Below, in pieces: positions 35,881 through 49,754 of a DNA stretch of 64,000 nt. Numbering within the stretch: position 1 is the first letter of the stretch; every line of letters begins with the position of its first letter. Below the pieces are notes generated by a model that was not told the DNA's origin, did not search any database, and saw only the letters and a list, made by a program, of their open reading frames with translations. The stretch covers positions 13,206,001-13,270,000 of the forward strand of contig JAKSXM010000132.1 in NCBI GenBank assembly GCA_022575985.1, read 5' to 3'. Position numbers and translations under genes: made by a program. Source of the stretch: Anagrus nilaparvatae (Eukaryota > Arthropoda > Insecta > Hymenoptera > Mymaridae).

Positions 35881-36966
35881 AGTATTCCTTATATAGTTGG
35901 ATCTTCGTGTCAGATAGATTATAATTTTTACTTATTATAAAATCTGTTAGAAAATTAATCGCTTGGTCTTAAAGGAATTGTTTTATTGTAAAAGAAATCT
36001 CATACAAGAAATTGGCTTTGATTATTATTTTTATTATCTTCATTTAATTTTCAATATCTATTATTTGGCAATTTTCCAACGTTTTTGAACTCCAATTTTA
36101 GTGCTTCTTCACACCTTAAGACACCATCGAAATGAATCGAGTAAAAAAATTTTATTGTAATAATTGAAAATGGCTGCTAGATATACATGATTCGAAGCTT
36201 CCTTATTAAATTATCCCTTTTAAAAGTAATAATTGCTTGAGCTTATAACCTTTAGAATTATTTTCAACTAATGCATTAAGGTTTAAGGTTGATTTATCGT
36301 CACAAAAATTTGACGGTATACGGCCGGTCATTTTTCGTTGGAGTAGGTAAAATAAAAAAAAAATTGCGTCAACGTCGCACAATGTTTGTAGGATCGCGTA
36401 GGATCGCGTTTCTTATTTACATGATTATTATTATAATATTATGCGTGCATTTTAAACAGCGACGTTGTCGCCTTAAAATTTTTATCGGTTTTTTATTTTT
36501 TCTAATTAAAATATCTTTTATACGAAAACCACAATTTATTTAAAAATCGAATACTAGTTTCTTCAACTATTTATCTACATTGTGCTATTTTTTTTTTTAA
36601 ATCCATCGTTTAGTTTTAATATTGACATAACATAAAAATCTCAAACCCCTGATTTTTGACTCAGCTCCTATGCTTGTAATGTATAAGGACTCAACTTTGG
36701 AGCTTTGTATCTCCTAAATGAAAACCACAGTTTTCTTAAAAAATTTTTTTTATTTGTATTATTATAATATGAAGCCCCTATAAAAATTATATCGATTTCT
36801 ATCGTGATCAAAATACAGAGTAATCAACCTTAAGAATTTTTTTATTTCTATGATAGCTCTTTACCTAGGTGTAAACGGACTTCTTAAATGAAAAAAGCAA
36901 CCCGAAAAACTTACTAAGTGATATTATTAGTTCAAAATATTCATTTTTTCATAACGAATTATTCAG
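35881..36966. other. No gene seen
   Basis: AT-rich sequence beyond the R1-like fragment. One open frame at 36289-36543 is Ile/Phe/Lys-rich and looks like chance translation of AT-rich DNA. Confidence 0.5.
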
Positions 36967-37137
36967 CTGTCCAAGAATGGTCGATTAGGCGCTAATGGGT
37001 TATCAGACTCTGCTATTATACTGAAGTCGCTTATTGGTGACAAGCAAGATTATCATTTTATGCAAACAGGAGATATTGTGAAATACCTGACCACAAGATC
37101 TTACCTTGACATGAGGTGCTTCAATTGGATTTTTACT
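36967..37137 (+). CDS. Candidate internal exon of an unidentified gene (57 codons)
   Basis: A 171-bp stretch is open throughout. It is preceded by an ATTCAG acceptor and followed by a GTGAGT donor, both in phase 0, and is clearly less AT-rich than its surroundings. It would encode LSKNGRLGANGLSDSAIILK, then a segment with GDKQDYHFMQTGDIVKYL and a CFNW end. I do not recognise the protein and found no convincing neighbouring exon within several kb. It could be an isolated exon of a gene with large introns, a captured fragment, or chance. Confidence 0.35.
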
Positions 37138-39888
37138 GTGAGTTTCTATTTTCCCTTTGTGTGCTTGTACATGAAAGTATATTTACCCTTTTTGTATATG
37201 CTTCAGTGAGAGGTATACTTGAAGTTTATTACAGTTAAAGTGAGTGGCCAAAGCCACAAACCAAATTGTCTAGAATATCATCAGCTAGAACTTTTTAGGA
37301 CATGTATGAGGTAAAAAAAAAATAAATAACACAGGAACCTTTTGAAATAAACACTGATTGACTGAAAATTAACTGGTTCCATTGATGTTTTAGAGTTATT
37401 CATTTTTCATTCACCTGAAAATTAAAAATTTGGTAACTCACCATTTTGATGTATTCTTTTGTACATGGAAAAGCCATTTAATTCTGTGAATCTCTTTTAA
37501 ATATACAGTCCCAAAGTGATGAATATTTTCTTGAATTCTAATTTATGCTGTTCTCCTTCTAATACGTTGGTATCTTTTTTGTCAAATTTAACTTCTTTTG
37601 ATCCTTTATGTTGGTCGGGTTATTGCTTGAGTGTTTTCTGGTCAGGAATCAGTACTATATTTTTATGCAGGAGTACTTCGTGAAGCTGAAATTCATAAAA
37701 TCAAAGATGGTAGGATGGAATGAGTTTCAGCAGAATAATTCAGATTAAGAATAATATGAACTTAGGTACTTAAAATAATTTCAATTCACGGAATTAAAAC
37801 TAGCAAAACATTATAAATAATGAGAAGTCTGAGTGAAGATAAAAATTTATTTATAAATAAAATAAAATATAAAAATAAAGATAATTACTTTATATTTTAT
37901 AATTACTGTCGCTGTTAATATATTTTTTAATAAAAATTTTGTTATCATTTTAAATTTAAAATTTTATTAATTATATTAAATTAAATACATTAATTTTGAT
38001 GATAAAATTTATGAAAATTTAATATAAAATACAGTTCTATATGGGTTGACATTCCTCAAGTGTATGAGAACCTAATTCTTGGGTCTTCAAATATTTCACT
38101 AGTTCTTTATTAAAAAATAGGGCATTAGTACCAACAAATACCATTCATAACTGTTAAAAGTCAAAACTTTTTATGCCTGTTGCATATTAACACACAAACT
38201 AATTGCAAATTTTAAATTACAATTTTATAATAATTGAAAAATGTATAAATTTTTTTAATATATAAATAAATATTAATATATTTATTAATTCATAATAAAC
38301 TTGTAATAAAATTTTTTTTAACTACAATATAAAACAAATAAAAAAGTAATTTGCATCAATTATATTTAACATGATATTAAAAACCAATTAACTAAAAGTA
38401 TAAATATATATATATATAGTACAATTTACTTAATCGAGCAATAAATTTTAATTTTATATATATTTATATATAGGTGTTAATACATAATAACTTAAATTAT
38501 ATTACAAACGTTTATATTAATAAATAACAGGTTATTATAAAATGTACATACAACAAAAAAAATATATATAAAAAAAAATCATTCATAAAAAAAAAAATAA
38601 AAATTGAGAGAGAAAGAACGAAAATATATTATTATATTATATAGTACTAGTACTACCTTTTTTTTATTTTTTTTTATGAATGAAACAAGTGTAATAATAA
38701 TAAAAAAAAAAGAAAAACAAAAGTAATTTTCATATATAAAAGTTTACTGTATATAAAGAAGATATTTATAAAACGATTTATCGATAATTTATAATACTTG
38801 TTACATTATAAAAAAAAAAACAAATATATATATATATGTATTTATATGAAAGTGAAAATTTATATTATTTATTTATAAGATCGTTATATATAGATAGATA
38901 TAAGTTAATAATTTTGTATATAATAGCTTAATAAAAAAAATAAATTATATATAATATATATAAATTTTTAAATAATGAGTTATTATATTATAAAAAGAAA
39001 ATTAAGAGCAATTAACCCATTTATTTATGTTATTATTGTTATTATTATTCATTGACTGGGAGATATTATATAATTTTATATTTATTTATATGGGTTATTC
39101 TTTATGAAATAAAAATTTTTTTAGTTTTTTTATTTAATTTACTTGGTTAGAGGGTTCAATTTTTAGATGAAAAATTTAGTATCGTACATTTGGCTAATGA
39201 ATTTAGATAAATTTATAGCTAATGTGCAAAACCCTATACCCTGAAAAATCGATTTAAACAAAATTACCTGAATCAACTTAAGTTTGGAAAATTCACACCA
39301 AATTTTAGTTGACCCTTGTGAAATTGGGTGAAATAAATTTTCAGGGGTAATGCTTTATATTTGTCGTTAGTGAGTTTTACGCTTTTCGTAAGCCAAATTT
39401 CGCAGCTGGCAACAAGAAAAATTAAATTCTTTTGTTGTTAGCGGCCAGAAAGCACGTATTTCCTAGCCGTCACGTGATTTAAAAATACGCGTTTTTTGCC
39501 ACTTATGAAGAAAAATTATATTTTGCCCTTAGTCGTAAAAATATAATGCTCCAGATGGTAATTTGCCATTCTCGGTTTTGTCAAGGAAGGCAATTCACGT
39601 GCAATCTGGGACGTTTTTCACTTTTACGGCTTAGGATAAAAATATACTATTCACTTAGCATAAAAAAACATGTTATGGACATTGCTTTAAACAATACAAT
39701 AGGTTCTGTCCAGTAAAAAATTTACTACCTAGGTTTTTAAAGCACAGTGGAAGCTTGTTTGGCCCATAACTTATTGAATTTATTAGAATTTATTGAACGA
39801 TTCTGCTATCAGCCTAGGCAAATTCGGATCATCCAGCCAATAGTGTTTATTTCTTATGAAACACCTTAATAATGGTACTCTATAAGTT
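37138..39888. other. AT-rich, low-complexity sequence, no gene seen
   Basis: Contains (TA)n tracts near 38400-38480, 38820-38840 and 38940-38970 and many A- and T-runs. No exon-like patch was found apart from short open frames typical of AT-rich DNA. Confidence 0.5.
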
Positions 39889-40076
39889 CTAATTTGTAAA
39901 AACATAGCGAAAATATCATATTAACAAATTGCAATTAGTAAAGCTCATAATTTACAAATCAGAATCAGTAAAATTTTAAATTACAACCAGTAATTACTAA
40001 TTCTGATTTGTAAATTATGAGTTTTACAAATTGCAATTTGTTAATTTGTTATTTTTGCTGTATTTTTACAAATTAG
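39889..40076. mobile_element. Foldback MITE
   Basis: A roughly 188-bp palindrome has outer arms CTAATTTGTAAAAA and its inverse. Inner arms contain 'aacaaattgcaatt' and 'ctcataatttacaaatcagaa' in both orientations. Non-coding. Confidence 0.7.
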
Positions 40077-43000
40077 ATCTTAGACAGTAGTATTATTTAT
40101 TTGAAGTTTAGTGCAATTTTAAAAGTTTCATTCAAAATCTTTCCAAATTGACTAGTATTTTGTCAGAAAAAAAATGGTGCAGGATTCCAGAACTATATTA
40201 TTCTTCAGGAAATAAAGTACAAATATTTCTACTTAGTTGTTTGAATTTTGGTTTAAAAATCAAACAAAATAACGTGCAGATTGAGTGCAGTTTACAAATT
40301 CAGTAAGAATAGACAAAATTTAAAAAAAAATGTATTTTTAATTAATAAAACTCAAAATAAAAAATTCATTCAAACCCAAACCAAAAAAATTTATTAAAAC
40401 AAAAAAAAACCTTAATTATTCAAAAATTACCCAATACACATAAATAAATTACATATAAACACGAAAAATGATTAATAAGAAATGTTTAAAATACATATAA
40501 TGGTAACATAATAAATTTTCTACATATTTTGTCTGGCACACGACTACTATAATAATATAATATGCAATTCAAATAATAATATTATTATATATAGTTTCAA
40601 TGAACTTGTAAAAGCTTTTATTTATTATTATTAAACTACTTATTACAATATATATATAACCGGTTTTCATAACAAAATATACATATATATATATATATAA
40701 TAACATTAATTATAATATTATACACTTTCAATTTTCATTATAATTTAATAATATTATAACTTTATATATTATATTATCGTATACTATTATAATTTCAAGT
40801 TCAATATTATTTTCATTGATAAAAATTTATATATAACTAAAAAACTTTTTCTTTTTTCAAGTATTATAATATTTTCTTTTGTAACTTCCTATATAGGCTT
40901 ATATATACTTGTTGACCCAATTTTTTTTTTTTAAACTGACAAGTTGTATTATATATATATAAAAAAATTTATGTTTCCCCATATATACTTGCATGCAAAA
41001 AAAAGGATATAAAGTCCAAGCTACAAAAAAAACTATAAAAGTAAATATTTACTTTTTTTTAAGGTTTAACTTTTCCTTTTTTTTTTTTTATTTATCGCTT
41101 GAGGGTAAAAAATTGATATCGAATGGATATATATAAAAATATTTTTTTTTAAAGTTTTTGCTATTTTTTTTGAAAAATTTGTTTATAGTGTACAAATTTT
41201 ACAAAATAATAATAATAGTAATAAAAGAAACTTTCAGTAATGGTTTGTATAATGTAAAAAGGGGGGAGAAAAAAAAAGTATTTGATTTCGGCTCGGATTT
41301 TAGTTGAGCAAAATCGATCTTCCCCGGGTGTGTATAAATTTCTTTTCTTTCTTTCTTTATCATTTGTGTTTTTCATCTCACTCTTTCTCATTTATTTTGT
41401 TACCTAACTCTCTGCTGTATTTCTTTTACACTCTTTCTCTTTTTAATGGTATTGGTGTATTATGTATACACACACACTCACACACACACACATTGCGTAT
41501 TTTTAACGTGATAATGTTGTGTATGTATATGTGTGTAACATACTTAAATATGTATATGGAGTGTTTCATTTAGACTTTGAAAACTTTATAATTTTTTCAA
41601 AATTCTAAAGTAGTTATTTGCATAACGTGGTTGTAAAATTATTTGGAGAAATTTTTATTATGATATTTTTTTAATGATAGAATTCATAAAACTAGGAGCT
41701 TTTTGGTCAAAAGTTGTGTTTTGTACATTATATACAAAATAAATTTTTGGACCAAGCTTTATCACTACGCCTGCCAAAACTATAAATAGATATGCTGAAA
41801 GTACCTTAATTCTAAAATTTCTTTAAAAAAAAATTTTAAATTATAGAAACTTAAAAAAAAAAGTAACATTTTGATTTTAAGATAATTAAATTATGTGCCC
41901 TTATTGTTAAAAAAAATTCTTATTCTGGAATTCAACCAGCGTAATTTTTGATGCCAAAAATGAATTCAAGGACAGAAAAAACTCCTACTTCCTAATATTT
42001 AATACTGCAGCCACCCTCGTTTCTCTGAAGCTAAAAAAGATAACATGGAAAAAATACTTTTCATAAAATTGTGAAAATTACTGAACCAAGTTTAAAAATA
42101 TCTAAAAGCAAGAGTAAAATTAAGAATATTAGTAGTTTGAATGGCTTCAAAGAGTTGTAAAAATGAAAAACGAAAAAAAAAAACGTTTTTTTTTAAATTT
42201 CTTTCAAAGGAATTTTTTAGGTTGCTTCTTAGTCATAAATTTCATTCAAGGGTAAAAATTGAGCGAATTAGATTTTTAAAAAAGGACAATAAAATAAAAA
42301 ATTAAAAAATATGATCATAAGTATATTATGAAAAGAAATTAATGTGGATTACGGTTCATTACATTTGCAGTGCTTAGTGCATGTTTCTATATCATTTGTA
42401 AGCAATCCTTAAAATTTATAGTAGTATCTAAAAAAATCTATATAAAATTGAAAATAATTACCCCTTGTAACTAAAAAATTTAGTATAAATCAAGATATAA
42501 ATATTTGAAAGCAGTCATTCAGTGGAAAAAAAATCTTTTTTTCAGGATTTCATAAGTCGTCTTAATTTAAAAAATAAAATCAAGAGCCCCAAAGAGCCGG
42601 AGCAAATAACAGTAAACAGGCCATCAAGCACATTGCCTTTAATGCCTTATGTTTGAAATGATCATCCCCTTGATTTTGATTTAAAGCCTTCTTAAAATAC
42701 AAAAAACCCTTATTAAGAACGGTAAGTCCCTTCATTATATAAAAAAAATGGTGCATCTGCCGTCACCTGCTTTTAGGTTTTAAAAATATCAATGACAACC
42801 AAATTTACTATTTTTTAAGTATCAAGTCGTTGTGTTTATCATGGATGTTTATACGTTAAATGTCACTGATTTAATACAAATTTAATTGTTATTGAGAGAT
42901 TTTATAAAAATATTCATAGAAAATTATAGACTAGTAAAATTATAGTATAACAGCTGGCATTGAAAAAAGTTTTTGCAGATGGAGCATTAATATTTTCTAT

Positions 43001-46000
43001 CGTATACAAATATATTCACGTATAAAAGTGAACAGGTGTCTATAAAAACAACAAAACTCCCCATTTAAATTCTAAGTATCTAATTACTAGCATAAAATCA
43101 TCAAATATTCAAAATGATAACATAAAATTTCATGATAAAAATAATTCTCTGGAAAAAAAATGTTGTTCTCAGGGTACAAGATAATTTCGTAAATTTACTC
43201 GTTAGGCAGGTGCTGTCTACATATTCTACGTACGTGTATTGAAAGTCATTAACTTTCAAATTGAAGAAAATATATAAATTTAAAAAAAAAAGTGATTAAC
43301 TACCATCATAAATACTTTAGGACGTTGACTTAATTTAAATTATTTTGCAAGAACAAATTTTTAAAGTAAAAACTTTTAAAATTACCATTAAAATTGAAAA
43401 AGTTGTTTTCTAAAAATAGAATAAAAAACTGTTTAAAATCAATGATAAAATTTTTTCTTGCTGTAATATCATAGTTTAAATACACTAATTTACATAATAA
43501 TCGCAATTTTATGTAATGAAAATTAAACAACATTTTTTCTAGCCCAATTACTTTTAAACACCTATTTTTTATGCAATTTTCTTGTTTTTTTAATGAATTA
43601 TATAAATGTTTAAAGCAGTCTATAATTAAATACACAAATTTGGTTAAATACTTTGTAAATAAGTTTTTTTTTAAATATTTGAATTGTAAAAAAAAAATTA
43701 TACAAAATTATGAACAATAATATTTTATGAGAACGTTAAGTTTTTACAGATGTTTTGAGTTTTTGACAATAAATTAATTTAAAAATATCAACTATTATCA
43801 AACTTTAATCAATCAAAAATGTCAATTTTTATCACTGTGCAGAGATTGCTCTGCTTTTTTTATTATAAATTTAAAAAAAATTATTTAATTTTCTCAAACA
43901 TATTTTTCAATAAATTTCAAGCTGAGTATCAAACATGAAAATAAAAATTGAAGATAAATAACTGGCACAAATCTTTCTGACCTAATTAAAATTCTTTTTG
44001 ATTAAAAAAAAACAATTTGTTAATCAATGGATTCAAATTTTGAAAAATAATGTCTACCATGAAACTTATTAAAAATTAAAAAAATTGCTCAAATATTTTT
44101 AGAATTAAGTCTGAATTAAAAATATCTGAAATTCACAGCAATAATAAATAAAGATTTAGGAAAGATTTTATTTTAGTACTATAAAATACAATTAATCTTT
44201 AAATTTAATGCTCGCTATTTTAGTGATTTTTGTAATAATTTCAAAAATAAATTTTTTTTTCTGCCTCTTAATTACCCACTAAATCTTTGTAAATCTTACT
44301 TATAAATCAAATTGCTTGTAAGTTATTTTTACATAACATATTAGATAATTTTTTATTGCATAATTGAATGATAAGAATATTAAGTTTGTATCAAAAAACA
44401 TTATTCACATTTCCGATCAAAAATTTCAATTTAAAAAAAAAAAATATTTTTTTATGAAATTTAATTGACTTCTAATAAAATTTAAATCTTATGAAACTAC
44501 TTTGATTTAACATAAAAAACTCCATATGGATCTATGTGTCATGAAGCATGCATGTTATATATATATAAAATATAGTGTTAGTTTCGTAACCTTGGAAACC
44601 TGTTTCAGTAAAAGAGAAAAATCAATGATTTACCGATATAGAAGATCTTTACTTCTCTCATATAGCAGAGTTGAATTTTCGCTTTTGCAACAAAATCTCT
44701 AATTCCATATAATCTACTGTAAATACTAAGAAGTATGTACACACCCTGCCATCTTTCGTGATTTTTTTATATTTTAAGTTTGCATAATAATTTTAATAAA
44801 GGATTCAAAAATTTTTGGGAAAATATTTTTATTTTTGCTAATCTGATCATTTTTAGTTAAAATTTTCAGCTTATAAAAAGTTTCATTCTACGATATTTCA
44901 ATAAGAAATTTTTACTTTAATTTTTTTAAAAGAATTTTATATATTTGACTTTTTTTTACTGACATATACCGACGTAGGGTATCCCAAGCCTTAACCTTAT
45001 TTAATTTATTTAAGAGCTTTTAATCATGCTGCTTAGAACCTTAGTTATATTTAAAATTTTTTTTTTAATTTACTTCATTTTTTTACTATTATTTTAATTT
45101 TTGAATGTTTTATAGATACAAAAAATTTCCTTTTACTCTGCTACCCTTTATACTTATATGTATAACATTTTATCTACTTTCAGGCGCTATATTTTTGAAG
45201 AAATTAGACTATTTTAAGTATCAAAAGATTTACATGGGCAAATTAGAAATTATAAGCTTGGTGTAAAACACGTTAATATTAATATGGAAGGCTTCCTAAA
45301 GGACGAAGTTACGTTTTCTTAAGTATAAGCAAGTTTAGACCACTTTTATTTTGTCCAAAAAAAAAGTCAAGTGTAAGCAATTAAGCATAGTAGCTGGAAA
45401 CAAAATGTTTAATAAAGGTTTTTTGTCTTATATGGCTTTAATTAGTAAGGTGGAAAACTTTTCTATAAATTTCAAGATAAGTATCTTTAATAAAAATTTT
45501 GTTTTTTATTCCTACATAATGGGTAGGAAGAAAATTTTGAATAAAATTTGTCTTATATTAACCTAATCTAGATAAAAATTCCAACATTTTGTACTAGTCT
45601 CAAGTTTCGAAAAATTTTTCACTCGTCCATTTTGCTTTATAACTTTCCGAGCTATGACTCGACAAAGATAGTGATATAATATGATTTTTGTTAAAAAAAC
45701 CTTAAATTGTGACTCTTTTTTTAGATTATCATCTCTGTTAAACAAACAATCGAAAAGGAATGAGTAAAAATTTTTTCAAAACTTAGAGCTTAATCAAAAT
45801 TTTTAAGACCTTAAAGACTACTTTTTAAGACTACTTTTATCAAAAATTACAATTTTAACAGCAATTTTAAAATTGGTCATTTTTGGAAAAAATTGGACAT
45901 TTGATTTACTAACTATAGCGATGAGAGAATCGGTGATGAAAAATTGCGGTTTACGGCGTTTGAAAGGTAGAACTTATACGAAAAAAATAAGACCAAACGG

Positions 46001-46340
46001 TAGTATTTTGGTAGAATTACAACATGACAGGTTATTTGGAAAATTGCCTAAAAACCCTATCCTATAACATTGTTATAGAATTGAGCCCTGCGTTTCTCGG
46101 TCAAGAAGGCGCGTTGGAATAAACGGAAGGAGTATACGGTATTTTTTCAACATATTTAAGTTATCCATTGTAATTACGATCCAGATGTTTCGAATATATA
46201 CGATTTTCGCTATAAAATCCAAAAACTTTTGGTAAAAAAAGGGTCGTTTTCGGTGTTTAAGGGTGTTTAAGGTATTTTCGGACTCTGAGGACCTCATTTT
46301 CAAGTTTAGCGACACCGAAAACATATTAGGAAGTATAGAA
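40077..46340. other. Gene-poor AT-rich sequence with microsatellites
   Basis: (TA)n tracts lie near 40655-40705, a (CTTT)n tract near 41340-41360, and a (CA)n/(ACAC)n microsatellite at about 41468-41492. A roughly 140-bp segment at 45770-45915 resembles 47510-47650. The open frame at 45873-46067 reads RESVMKNCGLRRLKGRTYTK but is unassigned. I see no recognisable gene. Confidence 0.5.
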
Positions 46341-46349
46341 AACGTATTT

Positions 46350-46985
46350 AGAAAAAAATTTTTGTCGTTCCCACTAATTGTCTTGTAAATAATAATAATA
46401 AATATAAATATAAATATAAATAAATAATAAAAATTCTTTTCCAATACGTGGGAAATTTAAGTGTTTTGATAGATAAACTGAATAGATACGTTATATATTC
46501 TAGTAAGACATGTATAGAGTCTTTATAGTGTCTAAGATTGAATCCATCAGGACTACGCCCTTTACATTTAGGCAGTATGTTTGTTAATGTCTTAGAAACT
46601 TTTAAGTAACGCTTATAGGATGATGACCTGCAAAGAGTGGTGCCAGAGCTAGCATCCAAAACATGATATTAGAGAGAATTTTGGTTAGAACAATATCTAA
46701 TTTAGACTGACTATTATTTACTGAATGTGTATGGTCAGTAGGACAATACAGTAAACCCATATCCTGAAAAATTGTATCAGGGGAAGTTTAAAATATCATA
46801 GTTGAAATCACCCATGATGAAAATGGGAGTACTTCTTGACTGAGAAAAAGTCATCGAGCACCACCCCAAAATCATCAAGGGTAGCACCACCTGGCCTGCG
46901 ATAAACTATTGAAAAAAGTAAGACAGAGGTATTGACAATAATTTCTAAAATAAGAAAATCAGGTTTATCAATATCATCTGTAAGT
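46350..46985 (-). pseudogene. LINE remnant: endonuclease end and start of reverse transcriptase
   Basis: From the right on the - strand, DKPDFLILEIIVNTSVLL and YRRPGGATLDDF lead into GDFNYDIL (endonuclease, with a frameshift just before the GDFN motif). Further left, CKGRSPDGFNLRHYKDS and LSIKTLKFPTYWK are the reverse-transcriptase opening (K-S-x-x-P-D-G-I and F-P-x-x-W-K). Stops and frameshifts occur between them and the rest is missing. An (ATAAAT)n tract at 46388-46430 lies at the left end. Confidence 0.75.
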
Positions 46986-47084
46986 GAAGTATGTAAAATT
47001 TTATAATTTAATATATACTAATTATTGCAATCGTATACTGAATTTCCTTTAAAATTTGACCACTTTTTTCAAGATTTTTTGGTT

Positions 47085-47500
47085 AAGTTGCTGCTCTTAA
47101 AATTTCAAAAAAGAAAAGAATTGGTTATAAATAACTTATCCAGGCCAAGTATGTAAAGACTCTGTCAAATTATTTGTACTACGGTACCTCAAGCAATTAA
47201 TTGCTAAAAAGTTCTGAAATCCAAAATATGTTTGTTGAATTCTGTACAAAACCAGAACCCCATCAAATTTTAGGGGTCTTTCGTAAAACCACTCTGGCAA
47301 CTAAAATTTCAGTTTCTGCACTCGAGAAAACATTAAATATGATGCTTATTGATCTCCCCTGGTGTACAGAGGCAGAACTTTCTAGTTTCCAAAAAAATGC
47401 TAGGAGAATTATTTGTTACTAGCCTAAATTTTTAGTTTTTATTCTACACACAATTCCATGAATGTACACAGATTCTCAAAAAAACAACCCAAGAAAATCA
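47085..47500. repeat. Dispersed repeat, related to 59690-60480
   Basis: Blocks such as 'ggttataaataacttatccaggcca', 'caattaattgc' and 'gttgaattctgtac' recur in the same order at about 59700-59845, and 'ttctacacacaattc' recurs near 60440. The other copy is interrupted by a MITE and other sequence. A 73-codon open frame here (47201-47422) does not resemble a known protein. Confidence 0.55.
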
Positions 47501-47699
47501 TACGAATAAAAAATTTTTGGAAATTTGGAGCTAATACAAAATTTTTGAGATCTATAAAACTTATTTTCATCAAAAATTGCAATTTTGGCAGCAATTCAAT
47601 AATTGGTCATTTTGGATAAATATAGGCATTTGGTATATTAACTGTAAGTTAATATACCAGTGTTTCTGGTTTTTTGCTAGCCTTAACGCATATTTTTCT

Positions 47700-47733
47700 A
47701 TTATTTTTAGGTTTTTTTCTAACTTCTTTTCCA
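47700..47733 (-). pseudogene. Receptor pseudogene, C-terminal remnant left of the 6.85-kb element
   Basis: Read on the - strand after removing the inserted element, the sequence continues the fragment at 54583-54700: ...LQMES joins to WKRS followed by a stop. The intact neighbour gene has LRNKSWKKI at the same place. The join is what defines the element's CA target duplication. Confidence 0.65.
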
Positions 47734-49754
47734 CACACCAAACCTAAAAGAATTTTTTGTTACCCAAAAAAGATTGAATGTTTATTTAATTTTTTTAAAA
47801 GGAATTATTTTGAGTTTAATTCTTTTAAAACATATGATTTTCATTTTAATTCTTTTGGGAATTTATTTTGACAACAAAACCTCAAAAAGAATTTCTTTTA
47901 AAAAAATAACTTTCAAAAGGTTAAGTCGGAATTACACTGAAATTCTTTTTGTGGTTCTGCGCACTTGGACCGTTGATCACGGCACTTAAACCCCAGGCTG
48001 AGATAGCACAATGATTTTGGGGGCCTCAGCCCCAAATTAATAATTTTACATTCTGAATTTAGATTCGCATAATTACTATTTTTTTGGTTACTCACAATAA
48101 CAAAATATTGGGGTTATAATAACTGAGCTTTAAAAGTAAATAATCCTGAAAATTTTTAGCGGCCCAAAATACCTACTAAATCCTACAAAAATGAAAAAAA
48201 ATCGTTTTTTTTAAAGAAAAATTAAATTTTCAGGGTTAAAATGGTTAAATAAGGGCGCTACACCTCTATAACTTAATTTTTGATGTTAGATTTGGATTTA
48301 GCAGTCCAAAAACTTACTATATGCCTTTAAAATTGCCAAAATGGTTATTTTGAACTTTTTGGGTAAATTAGGGGGTTTGGCGGTGTTTTTACCAAATTTG
48401 AATTACAAAAAATTTCTTTTGCTGCACTTTTTTCCTTAAGGAATTATATAATTATATCTTCCTGAATAGTTTCAGCTAAAAAATTCATTTTCATAAGACT
48501 TGGGTGGATTTGCGCGGCAAACTTGACTATTTTGTTATACTTCAAAATCCAATGAATAATCAAAGTAATAAATTTAACTTCAGTAATGTATAAAAGTATC
48601 TGTAGCTTACATAATTTATTCTTAAATAAAAATTTTAACAACAAAAATTTTACTATATCATTATTTATTTTTTATATTATATAATTGATATTTGTACAAT
48701 TTAAAATTTTGAAACGAAATGTTTGATTATTTAAATAAAATTTATATTTATGGTTTTAAATTTGAAAAAGTAAGTTAGATGCTAAAATTAATTATTAAAA
48801 TCTTTAATTTCTTATTTTTAATGCCCAGCACTGGGAGATTTCAAACGGAGTAAATAATTCTTCTTTTTTCAATTGGAAAAAGTTGGGTAGCTTGTTCAAG
48901 AAGTTCTTTAAACGATGCATGCTTATTCTTTGTAATAAAAAAAATAAAAATAAGTAAATTTATTTGAATAATCTTTTATATTTTAAATTATGTTATAAGG
49001 TTTTTACTTTAAGTTAAAGCTCCTCAAAAGTTCTTCATTTAAGACCAATTCAGCCAGGATTGACAAATCAATAATAATAGTATATTTATAATTTATTATA
49101 TTTAATAACTTCCAATAGGATTATTGTCTAGCATAGGAACAAATCATTATTTTCAAAATAGCTGACTCCGTCTACGAAAAGAATAATTTTTGGGAAAAAA
49201 TATTAATTTAAGCATAATTTTTAAATTGAAAAAATAATACGTTAGTTTTAGAGTGATTCTTAGTGAATTCAGCAAAAGTTTCCAGGTCGGGTCGCTGAAA
49301 CCGGCTAAAAACTTGTTTTTGCCAATTACCTATCCAAAATGGACTATGTCCCCAAATTTTAGCCCTTAATATTGAAAACTAAGCCCAGGGCGAATTTTTG
49401 AAAAAAAAAGACGTTTTCATCTTTCCTCAGCCACCCATTCTTCTTTTATGTGCCATTCCTTCTGGAAATCATTAAAAATAATGAAAAAAGAGGTATTATA
49501 GTAAAATTTCCTCAGGAATCCAGTCATGCCATTAGTTTTTGAAAATTCCTACACGGGGAGCCAGAAAATCGATAAATTCACAGGGTATATTACGGAAACT
49601 ACAGAAAAATTGTATATCCGAATTTTTTATTCAGCTTCTCAGGAAAAGCGTATTTTTATATATATTTTCGGATGCCATATCAACCTAGATGCGATCGAAC
49701 TTCCTAGACCCTAAAATAACCGAAAAATCGTGAATTTTCCTCAATTTTTCTCAT

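Noticed and set aside
36289..36543. 84-codon open frame after the R1-like fragment
   Set aside because: Its Ile/Phe/Lys/Arg-rich composition is typical of chance translation of AT-rich DNA, with no domain and no splice context.
41161..41573. Open frames of 76 and 89 codons on opposite strands
   Set aside because: They overlap (CTTT)n and (CA)n microsatellites and simply translate simple repeats.
49526..49714. 62-codon open frame present in both arms of the 4.13-kb element
   Set aside because: It lies in the inverted repeat itself, occurs in both orientations with flanking stops, and resembles no protein. It is open by chance in a duplicated terminal repeat.
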